From NCBI GenBank assembly GCA_035048485.1, contig CM068583.1:65716306-65780305 (forward strand): a DNA stretch of 64,000 nucleotides, written 5' to 3'. Below, in pieces: positions 16,701 through 27,389 of this stretch (the stretch's first letter is position 1; each line of letters opens with the position of its first letter). Source of the DNA: Pteria penguin. Its lineage: Eukaryota; Mollusca; Bivalvia; Pterioida; Pteriidae. A model generated the notes under the pieces. The model was not told where the DNA came from, did not search any database, and saw only the letters and a program-made list of their open reading frames with translations. The position numbers and the translations under genes are program-made.

Positions 16701-19700
16701 AAAGGGATCAGTCTCAGAGATCATTTATGCAATTTGTTCCTGGTCGAGTTCAAAGACTGGCAGAGGTCAATATACATGTGCATTTTAGCACTAAAGGATC
16801 TAGACGGCTGTTTGTGTTATACATAGTCTATCTGTCTGTCGACATAGAGACCACTACCGATTTGACATTAATCTGTCATCTTAAGTACTGTATACTGCTG
16901 TGGATCATTCAGGTCTTAAAATAAACATTTTGACTTCACAAAACTAAAAACATAAGGGATACTATTAGATTATACATTAGAAATAAAACATTACAGAAAT
17001 TTATCTCGTTTACCTTCGTAATTAAATTATACTGAACGAGACTGCACTGTATAATGCCATCTACAGTAATTAAGTAAAAGTATCTAAAAATGTGTTCATG
17101 TAAAACATATTGAGCATCACAACTTTTCCTCTTGGAAAGCGATATACAGAGGTTTTCACTTGTGTGTTCCTACACATGTTCTAATGCGCGGAGATGTGTA
17201 TACCGACAGGATATGGATATTCACTACTTGTATAGATACTACTCGATGTGGACATTCATTGTCTATATCTACATGACGTAGACCTTTATTGTGTATATCT
17301 ACATGATATAAACTTTCATTATGCGTATCTATATGATGTGGAAATTCATTATGTATATCTACATGATGTGGACATTCATTGTGCATATCTACATGATGTA
17401 AATTCCTTATGCGTATCTACATGATGTGGACATCCAATATGTATATCTACATGATGTGGACTTTCATTATGTATATCTACATAATGTGGACATTCATTGT
17501 GTATATCTATGATGTAGACATTCATTGTGTATATTAGTATCTACAAGATGTGAACATTCATTGTGTATATTTACATGATGTAGACATTCATTGTGTATAT
17601 CTACAGAATGTGGACATTCATTGTGTGTGTGTACATCATGTGGACATTCATTGTGTATATCTACAGAATGTGGACATTCATTGTGTATATCTACAGAATG
17701 TGGACATTCATTGTGTGTGTGTACATCATGTGGACATTCATTGTGTATATCTACAGAATGTGGACATTCATTGTGTATATCTACGTGATGTGGACATTCA
17801 TTGTGTATATCCATGCGCGGATCCAGAAATTTTTGTCAGAGGGGGTCCAACCAAAAAAGGTAAATGTTTATCTTAGACGAGGGGGGGGGGTTTCCAACCC
17901 CAAAAATGCCCAGATATTACCTTTTTTTGGTAAAATTTTCGGATTCCAGGGGGGTCTGGACCCCCCTAACCCCCCCCCCTCTCTGTATCCGGGCATGATA
18001 TCTACATGATGTGGACATTCATTGTGTATATCTACATAATGTGGACATTCATTGTGTATATCTACATGATGTGGACATTCATTGTGTATATCTACATGAT
18101 GTGGACATTCATTGTGTATAACTACATAATGTGGACATTCATTGTGTATATCTACATGATGTAGATATTCATTGTGTATATCTACATGATGTGGACATTC
18201 ATTATGTATATCTACATGATGTGGACTTTCATTGTGTATATCTACATGATGTGAACGTTCATTTTGTATATGTACATGACGCAGACATTCACTTAGTGTA
18301 TCTACATAATGTGTACATTCATTGTTCATATCTACATGGTGTAGACATTCATAATATGTATATACAAGATGAAGACATTCATTATATGTATCTACATGAT
18401 GTAGACAATCAATTTGTATATGTATATGATGTGGATATTCATTGTGCGTATCTGCATGATGTAGACATTCATTATGTATATCTACATGGTGTGGACATTC
18501 ATTTTGTATATCTACATGGTGTGGACATTCATTATGTATATCTACATGGTGTGGACATTCATTATGTATATCTACATGGTGTGGACATTTATTGTGCATA
18601 TCTACATAATGTGGATATTCTTTATGTGTATCTTCATAATGTAGACATTCATTGCGTATATCTACATTATGCAGACATTAATTGTGCATATCTACATGAT
18701 ACAGAAATTCATTCCGTATATCTACATGATGTTGACATTTATTATGTGTATCTACATGATGTAGCCATTCATTGTGTGTATCTGCATTATGTAGACATTC
18801 ATTATGTTTGTCAACATGATGTGGATATACATTATGTTTATTTACATGATGTGGACATTCATTGTGTATATACACATGATGCAGTGATTCATTATGCATA
18901 TCTGCATGATGTAGCCATTTATTGTACATATCAACATGATGTAGACATTTATTGTATATATCTACATGGTGTAGACATTCACTGCGTGTATCTACATGAT
19001 GTGGATATTCATTGTGCATATCTACATGATGTGGATATTCATGATATATATCTATGATGTAGCCATTTATTGTGGATATCTACATGATGTAGACATTCAT
19101 TGTGTATATCTACATGATATAGACATTTATTGTGTATATCTACAGGATGTGGACATTCATTGTGTATATCTGCATGATGTAGACATTCATCGTGTATATC
19201 TACATGATGTAGATATTGATTGTGTATATCTGCATGATGTAGATATTCATTGTGCGTATCTACATTATGTTGTCATTCATTATGTTTATCTAAATGTTGT
19301 GGACATTCATAAAATGTATCTACATAATGTAGCCATTTATTGTGCGTATCTACAGGACGTAGACATTCATTGTGTATATCTACATGATGTGGACATTTAT
19401 TGTGCGTATTTACCTGCTGTAGACATTCATTGTGCATGTCTACATAATGTAAACATTAATTTTGTATTTCTACATAATATGGACATTCGTTATTTATATA
19501 TACATGGCGTAGAAATTCATTGTGTATATCTACATGATGTGGACATTCATTGTGAATATCTACATGATGTTGACATTTATTATGTGTATCTACATGATTT
19601 AGCCATTCATTGTGTATATCTACATGAAGTAGACATTCATTGTGTAGATCTACATGACGTAGACATTCATTAAGTATATCTACATGATGTAGATATTCAT

Positions 19701-22700
19701 TGTGTGTATCTCATGATGTAAATATTCATTATGTTTATCTACATGATGTGGATATTCGTTATGTGTTTTTACATGATGTGGACATTCATTGTGTATATCT
19801 ACATGATGCAGTCATTCATTGTGTAAATCTACATGATGTAGATATTTATTGTACGTACCCACATGACGTAGACATTCAGTGTGTATATCTGCATGATGTC
19901 AGCATTCATTGTGTATATCGACACGATGTTAACATTTATTATGTGTATCTACGTAAGTTGGACATTCATTGTGTATATGTACATGATGAAGACATTCATT
20001 ACGTGCATCTACATAATGTAGCCACTCATTGTATATATCTACATAATGTAGCCACTCATTGTATATATCTACATAATGTAGCCATTCATTGTATATATCT
20101 ACATGATGTAGACATTCAGTGTGTATATCTATATGATGTAGACATTCACTGTGTATATCTACATGATATGGATATTCATTGTGTACATATGTACATGATG
20201 TGGATAGTCATTGTGTTTGTCTACAATGGGGTATAATTAGTGACCTATCAGATATGGATAACCCACAATGAGATATAATTAGTGGCACATCACTTACGGA
20301 TTACCCATAATGGGATATAATTAGTAACCTATCACTTACGAATAACCCACAGTGGGATATAATTAGTGACCTATCACATTATGATAACCCACTATGGGAT
20401 ATAATTAGTAACCTATCACATTATGATAACCCACTATGGGATATAATTAGTGGCCTATCACTTACGGATAACCCACAATGGGATATAATTAGTGACCTAT
20501 CACATACGGATAACCCACAATGGTATATAATTAGTAACCTATCACATTATGATAACCCACTATGGGATATAATTAGTAACCTATCACATTATGATAACCC
20601 ACTATGGGATATAATTAGTGGCCTATCACATTATGATAACCCACAATAGGATATAATTAGTGACCTATCATTTACGGATAACCCACAATGGTATATAATT
20701 AGTAACCTATCACACTATGATAACCCACTATGGGATATAATTAGTGACTTATCACTTACGGATAACCCACAATGGGATAGAATTAGTGACCTATCACTTA
20801 CGGATAATCCACAATGGGATATAATTAGTAACCTATCACATTATGATAACCCACTATGGGATATAGTTAGTGGCCTATCACATTATGATAACCCACTATG
20901 GGATATAATTAGTGACATCACTTACGGATAACCCACAATGGGATAGAATTAGTGACCTATCACATTATGATAACCCACAATGGGATATAATTAGTGACCT
21001 ATCACATTATGATAACCCACTATGGGATATAATTAGTGGCCTATCACTTACGGATAACCCACAATGGGATATAATTAGTGGCCTATCACTTACGGATAAC
21101 CCACAATGGGATATAAATAGTGACCTATCACATTATGATAACCCACAAAGAGATATAATTAGAGACCTATCACTTACGGATAACCCACAATGGGATATAA
21201 ATAGTGACCTATCACATACGGATAACCCACAATGGTATATAATTAGTAACCTATCACATTATGATAACCCACTATGGGATATAATTAGTGACTTATCACA
21301 TACGGATAACCCACAATGGTATATAATTAGTAACCTATCACATTATGATAACCCACAATGGGATATAATTAGTGACTTATCACATACGGATAACCCACAA
21401 TGGGATATAATTAGTAACCTATCACATTATGATAACCCACTATGGGATATAGTTAGTGGCCTATCACATACGGATAACCCACAATGGGATATAAATAGTG
21501 ACCTATCACATTATGATAATCCACTATGGGATAGAATTAGTGACCTATCACTTACGGATAACCCACAATGGGATAGAATTAGTAACCTATCACATTATGA
21601 TAACCCACTATGGGATATAATTAGTGGCCTATCACATACGGATAACCCACAATGGGATATAAATAGTGACCTATCACATACGGATAACCCACAATGGTAT
21701 ATAATTAGTAACCTATAACATTATGATAACCCACTATGGGATATAATTAGTAACCTATCACATTATGATAACCCACTATGGGATATAATTAGTAACCTAT
21801 CACATTATGATAACCCACTATAGGATATAATTAGTGGCCTATCACATACGGATAACCCACAATGGGATATAAATAGTGACCTATCACATTATGATAATCC
21901 ACTATGGGATATAATTAGTGGCCTATCACATACGGATAACCCACAATGGTATATAATTAGTAACCTATAACATTATGATAACCCACTATGGGATATAATT
22001 AGTAACCTATAACATTATGATAACCCACAATGGTATATAATTAGTAACCTATAACATTATGATAACCCACCATGGGATATAATTAGTAACATATCACATT
22101 ATGATAACCCACTGTGGGATATAATTAGAGACCTATCACTTACGGATAACCCACAATAGGATATAATTAGTGACCTATCACATTATGATAACCCACTATG
22201 GGATATAATTAGTAACCAATCACATTATGATAACCCACTATGGGATATAATTAGTGACTTATCACTTACGGATAACCCACAATGGGATGGAATTAGTGAC
22301 CTATCACTTACGGATAATCCACTGTGGGATATAATTAGTAACCTATCACATTATGATAACCCACTATGGGATATAATTAGTAACCTATCACATACGGATA
22401 ACCCACAATGGGATATAAATAGTAACCTATCACATTATGATAACCCACAAGGGGATATAATTAGTGACCTATCACATTATGATAACCCACTATGGGATAT
22501 AATTAGTTGCCTATCACTTACGGATAACCCACAATGGGATATAATTAGTGGCCTATCACTTACGGATAACCCACAATGGGATATAAATAGTGACCTATCA
22601 CATTATGATAACCCACAATGGGATATAATTAGTGACCTATCACATACGGATAACCCACGATGGTATATAATTAGTAACCTATAACATTATGATAGCCCAC

Positions 22701-25700
22701 TATGGGATATAATTAGTAACCTATCACATTATGATAATCCACTATGGGATAGAATTAGTGACCTATCACTTACGGATAACCCACAATGGGATATAATTAG
22801 TAACCTATCACATTATGATAACCCACAATGGGATATAAATAGTGACCTATCACATACGGATAACCCACAATGGTATATAATTAGTAACCTATCACATTAT
22901 GATAACCCACAATGGGATATAAATAGTGACCTATCACTTACGGATAACCCACAATGGGATATAATTAGTAACCTATCACATTATGATAACCCACAATGGG
23001 ATATAAATAGTGACCTATCACATACGGATAACCCACAATGGTATATAATTAGTAACCTATCACATTATGATAACCCACTATGGGATATAATTAGTAACCT
23101 ATCACATTATGATAACCCACTATGGGATATAATTAGTGGCCTATCACTTACGGATAACCCACAATGGGATATAATTAGTAACCTATCACATTATGATGCT
23201 CTGTTGAGAAAATACTTAAAACAATTATTTCAGTTTAATTCATTCCATAGTCAAAAGTTCAAACTAATTGTCATGCAGATTGATTTAATTCTATTCATGA
23301 AGAGAATCAACCTCAATTAAAATAAAATCCTAGTTATTCATTTTGTTGAACAGAAAAATATATAAATATGACTTAAGTATTTTCTCAGTTTTTGGCGCCG
23401 GACCATGGGCACCGTCGCACCGGCTACTACAATTGGTACTAGTATGAACATTTGGTATGTTATAAAATCAACTTCCACGTACTAAGACAGATAAAATCAG
23501 TATATGGTTTCATTTCAAGAATATGTGTAAGAATATTCTAAATTAAGTCACGAGGAAAACAATGCGGTAGAAAATTTTCGGAAAAGTTTAAAAAGTTTAC
23601 TAAAAGGTACTCCTTTGTACCAAATACTTGTATAGCAATACATTTGTGAGCATATAAATTTCATATCATACACTTTAGCCCGTAAGAGATCTGACTCAGT
23701 GCATACTTCTCACAAGTACTTGATCACATCAAAAGTTCTAGGGATCAGTAATGCCCCTCGTTTCCTTTTTCGGAATTATCTAGTACGACATTGCTATCGT
23801 TACCTGTTTAATATTTCAACAATTTCCTTCTAAAGTAGGTATAAACAGATAGAGTGCGAGGCCAAGTGCAACCGTTCAATATTCTAGCAAAGACTAAATA
23901 TTACAAGCATAAAGTAATACAAAATTACTGTAGGCATTGGACATATTTGTATGAATCAGCGAGCATCGACCTATAACATATGACATAAAGCTGAAGAAGC
24001 ACGAGTAATGGTCATATGAGACAGTCGTGTGACGACCTTAGCTTTCAGACATGCACTTTCATGATAAACGTAAACCTTTACACATCTTAGTTATTATATG
24101 AACCGAAGTAGGTCGTGCTTGGCCCGTGACCCAGGGGTCCAGGCTTCAAGTTCCGAAGTAGCTCGTGCTTGGCCCTTGACCCAGAGGTCCAGGCTTCAAG
24201 TTCCGAAGTAGCTCGTGCTTGGCCCTTGACCCAGAGGTCTAGGCTTTAAGTTCCGCCGATGAACGTTAGTGTCCTCACTTTCGGGGGAGAGGTGTCACCG
24301 TAGACATAGCACGTACAGAGGATTCCTCGCCGCTTCAGGTGGATCATTATTTAGATTTAGTGTTGTGCAATACATTTGGCAGATGCCATTATGATATGAG
24401 TATATGCCGTCATGATATGAGTAGTTGCCATCATAATATGAGTGGATGCCTTCATGATATGAGTATATGCCGTCATGATATGAGTAGATGCCATCATGAT
24501 ATGAGTGGATGCCTTCATGATATAAGTAGATGCCGTAATGATATGAGTGGATGCCGTCATGATATGAATAGATGCCGTCATGATATGAGTAGATGCCGTC
24601 ATGATATGAGTAGATGTTGTCATGATATGAGTGGATGCCGTCATGATATGAGTGGATGCCGTCATAATATGAGCAGATGTCGTCATGATATAAGTAGATG
24701 CCGTCCTGATATAAGGATGCCGTTATATGAGTAGATGCCGTCAGGATATGAGTAAAAATAGACTTGGTATGGCGTAAACTGGATTCAACCAAACACACAT
24801 TATATCGACATTAATATCTATATAACGTGTTCAAATGTCATAGCTAAATGTCATGTTATATTTCCAATTACAGTGTCATGTCTGTCATTTCAAATCACTA
24901 CTTATAATGCCATGAATGAGTGTCATTTCATATCACCACTTTCAATGCGATGACTGTCATTTCATGTCATCGGTTACATTGCAATGACTATGACTGAGCG
25001 TCATTTCATATCACCACTTACAATGCCATGACTGAGTGTCATTTCATATCACCACTTACAATGCCATGACTGAGTGTCATTTCATGTCACCACTTACAAT
25101 GCCATGACTGAGTGTTATTTCATATCACCACTTTCAATGTCATGCCTGAGTGTCATTTAATATCACCACTTTCAATGTCATGCCTGAGTGTCATTTCATA
25201 TCACCACTTTCAATGTCATGACTGAGTGTCATTTAACATTACCATTTACGATGCCATGACTGAGTGTCATTTCATATTACAACTTACAATACCATGACTT
25301 AGCGTCATTTCATATCACGACTTTCAATGTCATGACTGCGTGTCATTTCATATCACCATTTACAAAAAATCATTCAATATCCAATACTCTTCTAAACATA
25401 TACAGTACAGCCCGGGTGGAACTTTGAATGCCCACTGTCCACAAGTGGGCAGTCCACCTGAAGTTTCAGTGGGCATTAGGAGTGGACATTTACCTGAGCT
25501 ATCAAGCTGTCCACTTACCTGTATGTTAATTGTGATTGGCTCTTACAAGAATGTCCACTGTGTCCAGTGGACATTTTTAATGCCCACTATAAAAATGACC
25601 ACTGTGACCAGTGGGCAATTTAAGTTCCGCCCGGACTGTACCGTAACAATAGACAACCTATATCTTTATTTAATGAATCTTTTGATATTCTTTATCTTCC

Positions 25701-26205
25701 ATTGTGTTTATTATAGTTTATACATAGACCCTTTCACGTTAACTGCGGGAACCCGTGTATTCATAGCCTTGTTCAGTGTACGTTCGTTGACTTGTACAAT
25801 AACCATGTGATGATAGTGACGTCACAATAACCATGTGATGATAATGACGTCACAATAACCATGTGATGATAGTGACGTCACAATAACCATGTGATGATAG
25901 TGACGTCACAATATAGGCCAAATGTTCTTGAAGACAAAAGGGTTAACGTATTATTTAGTTCACATGATCATAAGGTTATACTACCTCACTGACTATATCT
26001 GAACACTCAAGAAAAGTATACTGAAGTGTAATAAGGAACTCGATAAACATGCGAAAGACAGTACATATAGTTAGGATTAAAAGACCAACTTGTACGTCTC
26101 TCTTTTCTCTTCCGGCACGTTGGTCAACTTACCTGATAGGATTATCCACGCCCATCCTTTGTCTATCGGATGGGCACACTTCCACCTTTGGTTCCGCTCC
26201 TCCAT
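10587..26205 (-). CDS. SLC16/MCT-like monocarboxylate transporter, gene 2 (570 aa, five exons)
   Basis: Exons, in order of reading: 26205-26133, 14105-13962, 13804-13658, 12582-11386, 10738-10587. They sum to 1713 nt with no stop until TGA. All introns are GT-AG and phase 1, at the same places as in gene 1, so the two are tandem paralogues. The membrane carrier fold is shown by the TM1 signature D15-K-G-W-A-W20, a long charged central loop (about 215-385), TM8 Asp422-xxx-Arg426 (98 residues before the last junction, exactly as in gene 1) and LRDMTGSY in the last exon. The TM5 signature is worn: YFKKHKAVVNA at 139-149 replaces the usual YF-KR-LA-G pattern, which may mean an altered substrate. 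The N-terminus is very short. Intron 1 spans 12,027 bp and is filled with tandem arrays, so the joining of exon 1 is the least certain step; phase, motif and strand all fit. Confidence 0.88.
11386..12582 (-). CDS. Exon 4 of gene 2 (transporter core)
   Basis: 1197 nt encoding residues 122-520, with acceptor acatttag at 12583-12590 and donor tag|gtaagt at 11386/11385. It holds TM4-TM5, a loop rich in Lys, Glu and Ser, and TM7-TM11. The open frame continues into the intron at both ends and should be trimmed at these splice sites. Confidence 0.9.
12592..12686 (-). repeat. 64-bp duplication carrying a second 3' splice site
   Basis: The block with the true acceptor of exon 4 (gttacagccatg, then aatacctaaatg) is repeated 64 bp upstream in transcription as gttacagccatgttcatatctaaat. 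The copy keeps an ag (12648-12647) and an exon-like start, but using it would add 64 nt and break the frame. Confidence 0.7.
12850..13406. repeat. Dispersed repeat with internal about 150-bp units
   Basis: Three to four copies of a unit with gatcccgaaatcaatagggt, aagcatatatccaaatatgg and gaatatgttgaaaggtactt, ending in ggcgggggcataaaaattt. The end resembles the gcgggggcat end of the element at 61543-61967, suggesting a shared family. It lies in intron 3 of gene 2. Confidence 0.65.
14131..15235. repeat. 50-bp minisatellite with an inverted segment
   Basis: About 22 copies of a unit containing cttatgtaatatatgtataa, atatcacaatatacc and atggttgccatg. A 150-bp higher-order pattern is visible (the tatggctgccatgtg block at about 14446 recurs at about 14596). 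At about 14958-15062 two units stand in reverse orientation. Located in intron 1 of gene 2. Confidence 0.9.
15236..17200. other. Non-repetitive part of gene 2 intron 1
   Basis: AT-rich sequence with a short palindrome at about 15870-15897 (cccggggtattgataatacccg). No exon of gene 2 fits here. Apart from the small open frame at 15954-16229, I see nothing that supports a gene. Confidence 0.5.
15954..16229 (+). other. Small basic open frame, unassigned
   Basis: 91 codons from ATG to TAG. The first 35 predicted residues are very rich in Lys and Arg (start MPKVKSSKRIAERRKREA), followed by a Thr/Pro-rich stretch. It lies antisense within gene 2 intron 1. It could be the first exon or leftover of a mobile-element protein, or chance; I recognise no domain. 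Confidence 0.25.
17205..20221. repeat. 30-bp minisatellite
   Basis: About 94 copies of tctacatgatgtggacattc followed by attgtgtata. Because 30 is a multiple of three and no frame of the unit contains a stop on either strand in most copies, long frames appear on both strands (10-residue repeats such as DIHCVYLHDV and HNECPHHVDI). No start context, splice sites or codon bias support translation. It is interrupted by an element at 17812-17997. Confidence 0.95.
17812..17997. mobile_element. 186-bp inverted-repeat element inside the 30-bp array
   Basis: The ends are catgcgcggatccaga and, reversed, catgcccggataca. The interior holds G-rich and C-rich runs. The flanks are atatc (17807-17811) and atatc (17998-18002). 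Removing the element plus one atatc restores the 30-bp period exactly, so this is a clean insertion with a 5-bp target duplication. It has no coding capacity; a non-autonomous DNA element is likely. Confidence 0.85.
20222..23197. repeat. 42-bp minisatellite with two alternating subtypes
   Basis: About 70 copies of gataacccacaatgggatat, aattagtgacctatcac plus either ttacg or atta t. One subtype has cttacggataacccacaatgg, the other cattatgataacccactatgg. The unit is 14 codons long, which gives an artefactual 268-codon frame at 20912-21718 on the plus strand. It abuts the 30-bp array directly, with no spacer. Confidence 0.95.
23198..24104. other. Spacer in gene 2 intron 1 with a small inverted-repeat element
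   Basis: At about 23204-23388 a perfect 15-bp inverted pair, tgagaaaatacttaa and ttaagtattttctca, encloses about 150 bp of AT-rich sequence and may mark a small non-autonomous element. Nothing recognisable occupies the rest. Confidence 0.45.
24105..24384 (+). mobile_element. SINE relic with triplicated tRNA-like head
   Basis: Three 50-bp units (24113-24262) each hold cgtgcttggccc and ggcttcaagttccg, which align to the tRNA-like part and B box of the SINE at 50102. The following sequence (gtgtcct-ctttcg, gcacgt, ccgcttcaggtgg, ttggcagatgcc) matches the body and end of that SINE in order. The copy is worn and its head has been tandemly amplified. Confidence 0.6.
24385..24755. repeat. 21-bp minisatellite
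   Basis: About 18 copies of gatgccgtcatgatatgagt plus a. It begins exactly where the SINE relic reaches its gcagatgcc end; the intact SINE reads gcagatgccgtcaccatat there, so the unit seems derived from the SINE tail. Seven-residue frames on both strands are artefacts. Confidence 0.9.
24820..25370. repeat. 38-bp minisatellite
   Basis: About 14 copies of caatgccatgactgagtgtc followed by atttcatatcaccactta, degenerate at the 5' end. It lies in intron 1 of gene 2. Confidence 0.85.
25403..25643. mobile_element. MITE with about 37-bp terminal inverted repeats and TA target site
   Basis: The left end is cagtacagcccgggtggaac and the right end, reversed, is cggtacagtccgggcggaac. Pairing continues to the cccact on each side. 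It is flanked by TA on both sides (25401-25402, 25644-25645), as expected of Tc1/mariner-type transposition. The interior repeats cagtgggca and gtccactg. There is no transposase; a frame running across it is chance. Confidence 0.8.
25795..25912. repeat. Four 28-bp repeats, each with a CRE-like palindrome
   Basis: The unit is caataaccatgtgatgatag plus tgacgtca. The octamer TGACGTCA, the full cAMP-response element bound by CREB/ATF factors, occurs at 25817, 25873 and 25901, with a tgacgtca in the aatgacgtca variant at 25845. The cluster lies about 220 bp inside intron 1 of gene 2, just after exon 1. A regulatory role is inference. Confidence 0.75.
26133..26205 (-). CDS. Remote exon 1 of gene 2
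   Basis: 73 nt: 24 codons from ATG plus one base, then the donor g|gtaagt. The peptide ends in IDKGWAWIILS, the family TM1 signature, and lies at the same place before the first junction as DRGWAWIILI in gene 1. It is the only such exon upstream of exon 2 that I found in the window. Confidence 0.82.
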
Positions 26206-27389
26206 TGTATCATACTTTATCCGCGGGTTGCATTTTCCGTAAAACTTAGTCTACAAATACACTATCAAGTCTAGATCATCGACCTATTTGCATTTTACAG
26301 TCTCGTAGTCACGACTCAATGACGGGTCATTCTTGTATCACTTGTTGTTAGCGCTACTCCGCTATGTGTTGTAGGTAGTATTCTATCCGAGAAGTGTATC
26401 CTACCGGACTCTCAGGTAATACACTGTATATCTCAATATGTTACGATATGTGCATATTTGATTTTATGATCTAAACAAGCACATCTTATCTATGCCAGTG
26501 ACCTATCAAATATTAATCCGATAACAAAGTCGTCTCCCTCGTCAGTGTTCACCTCCTTGTACAGAAATGCTTGAATCGCCTTACAAATGATTTGTAGATA
26601 TATACGGAATAAATATTGTACTTTAAGTGTTTACTTATATAGCTGAAACTGGTTTAAGGTACACAATGTAATCCAGGTGATGATAACGCACGCAGTGAAT
26701 CCAATGGAGAAATAGATACAGTAAGTGATATGCCAAAGTGTCGGTTTTGGACACAAACGTCTATGGTTGTTTTGATTTACGACAATTTAGCTACCCAAGC
26801 CTTAAGCAGAGGAGAACAAATGAGGAAATTTAATTGTATTTGCTTTTCATATTTGTGAATGTATTTTCATGGAGAAAACAACTGGTGGAACCTAGACATC
26901 CGTATGTCAAAGACACCTTTAAACATACATTTGCATAGTACAATATACAAACACACGAAAGAAACCTCACGGAAAGTAAGCAGAAGATAAATGTATGTTA
27001 ACTTCTTTAAATAAGAATAAAGGGTATCAGAAAAAGTTAAACTCATTGAACGAAATGAAGAACACTTTGTGAGTCAATCCTTCTAATATATGATCTGATA
27101 CTATGTATATAAATTTGTATCATTACCCAATGAATTCTCCTGGATCCTCGGCTAATATCCTAACTATATAGACGACATCTGTGACATGATAAGCGTTAGT
27201 AGTGACATATCTAGGGTTTAGTCTACCATTCTTCATAAATTAAAATGCATGTGCATTAGACCATTATTATCTATGTGAAATTTATGGAACGACTATATGA
27301 AACGATATTGTCTAAACATTTATAACGTATACATATTGAATTCGATGGAGTCTTGAAAGGTGTTGAGCAGTATTGAAAGGATATTCAAA
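26206..27389. other. 5' flank of gene 2
   Basis: AT-rich single-copy sequence upstream of the gene 2 ATG. It should contain its promoter and 5' untranslated region, but no core element is convincing and no other gene is visible. Confidence 0.4.

Noticed and set aside
17156..20236. His/Cys-rich repeat proteins on both strands (HNECPHHVDI, DIHCVYLHDV)
   Set aside because: Both strands of a 30-bp minisatellite are open at once. The metal-binding look is a by-product of the DNA unit.
20912..21718. 268-codon frame with TDNPQWDIISDLS-like repeats
   Set aside because: A stop-free stretch of the 42-bp array, ended by ordinary unit variants; it lies inside an intron on the opposite strand.
23390..23440. 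LTR-type primer-binding site (ttggcgccggac)
   Set aside because: The word resembles a primer-binding site, but no long terminal repeats, gag or pol traces are nearby.
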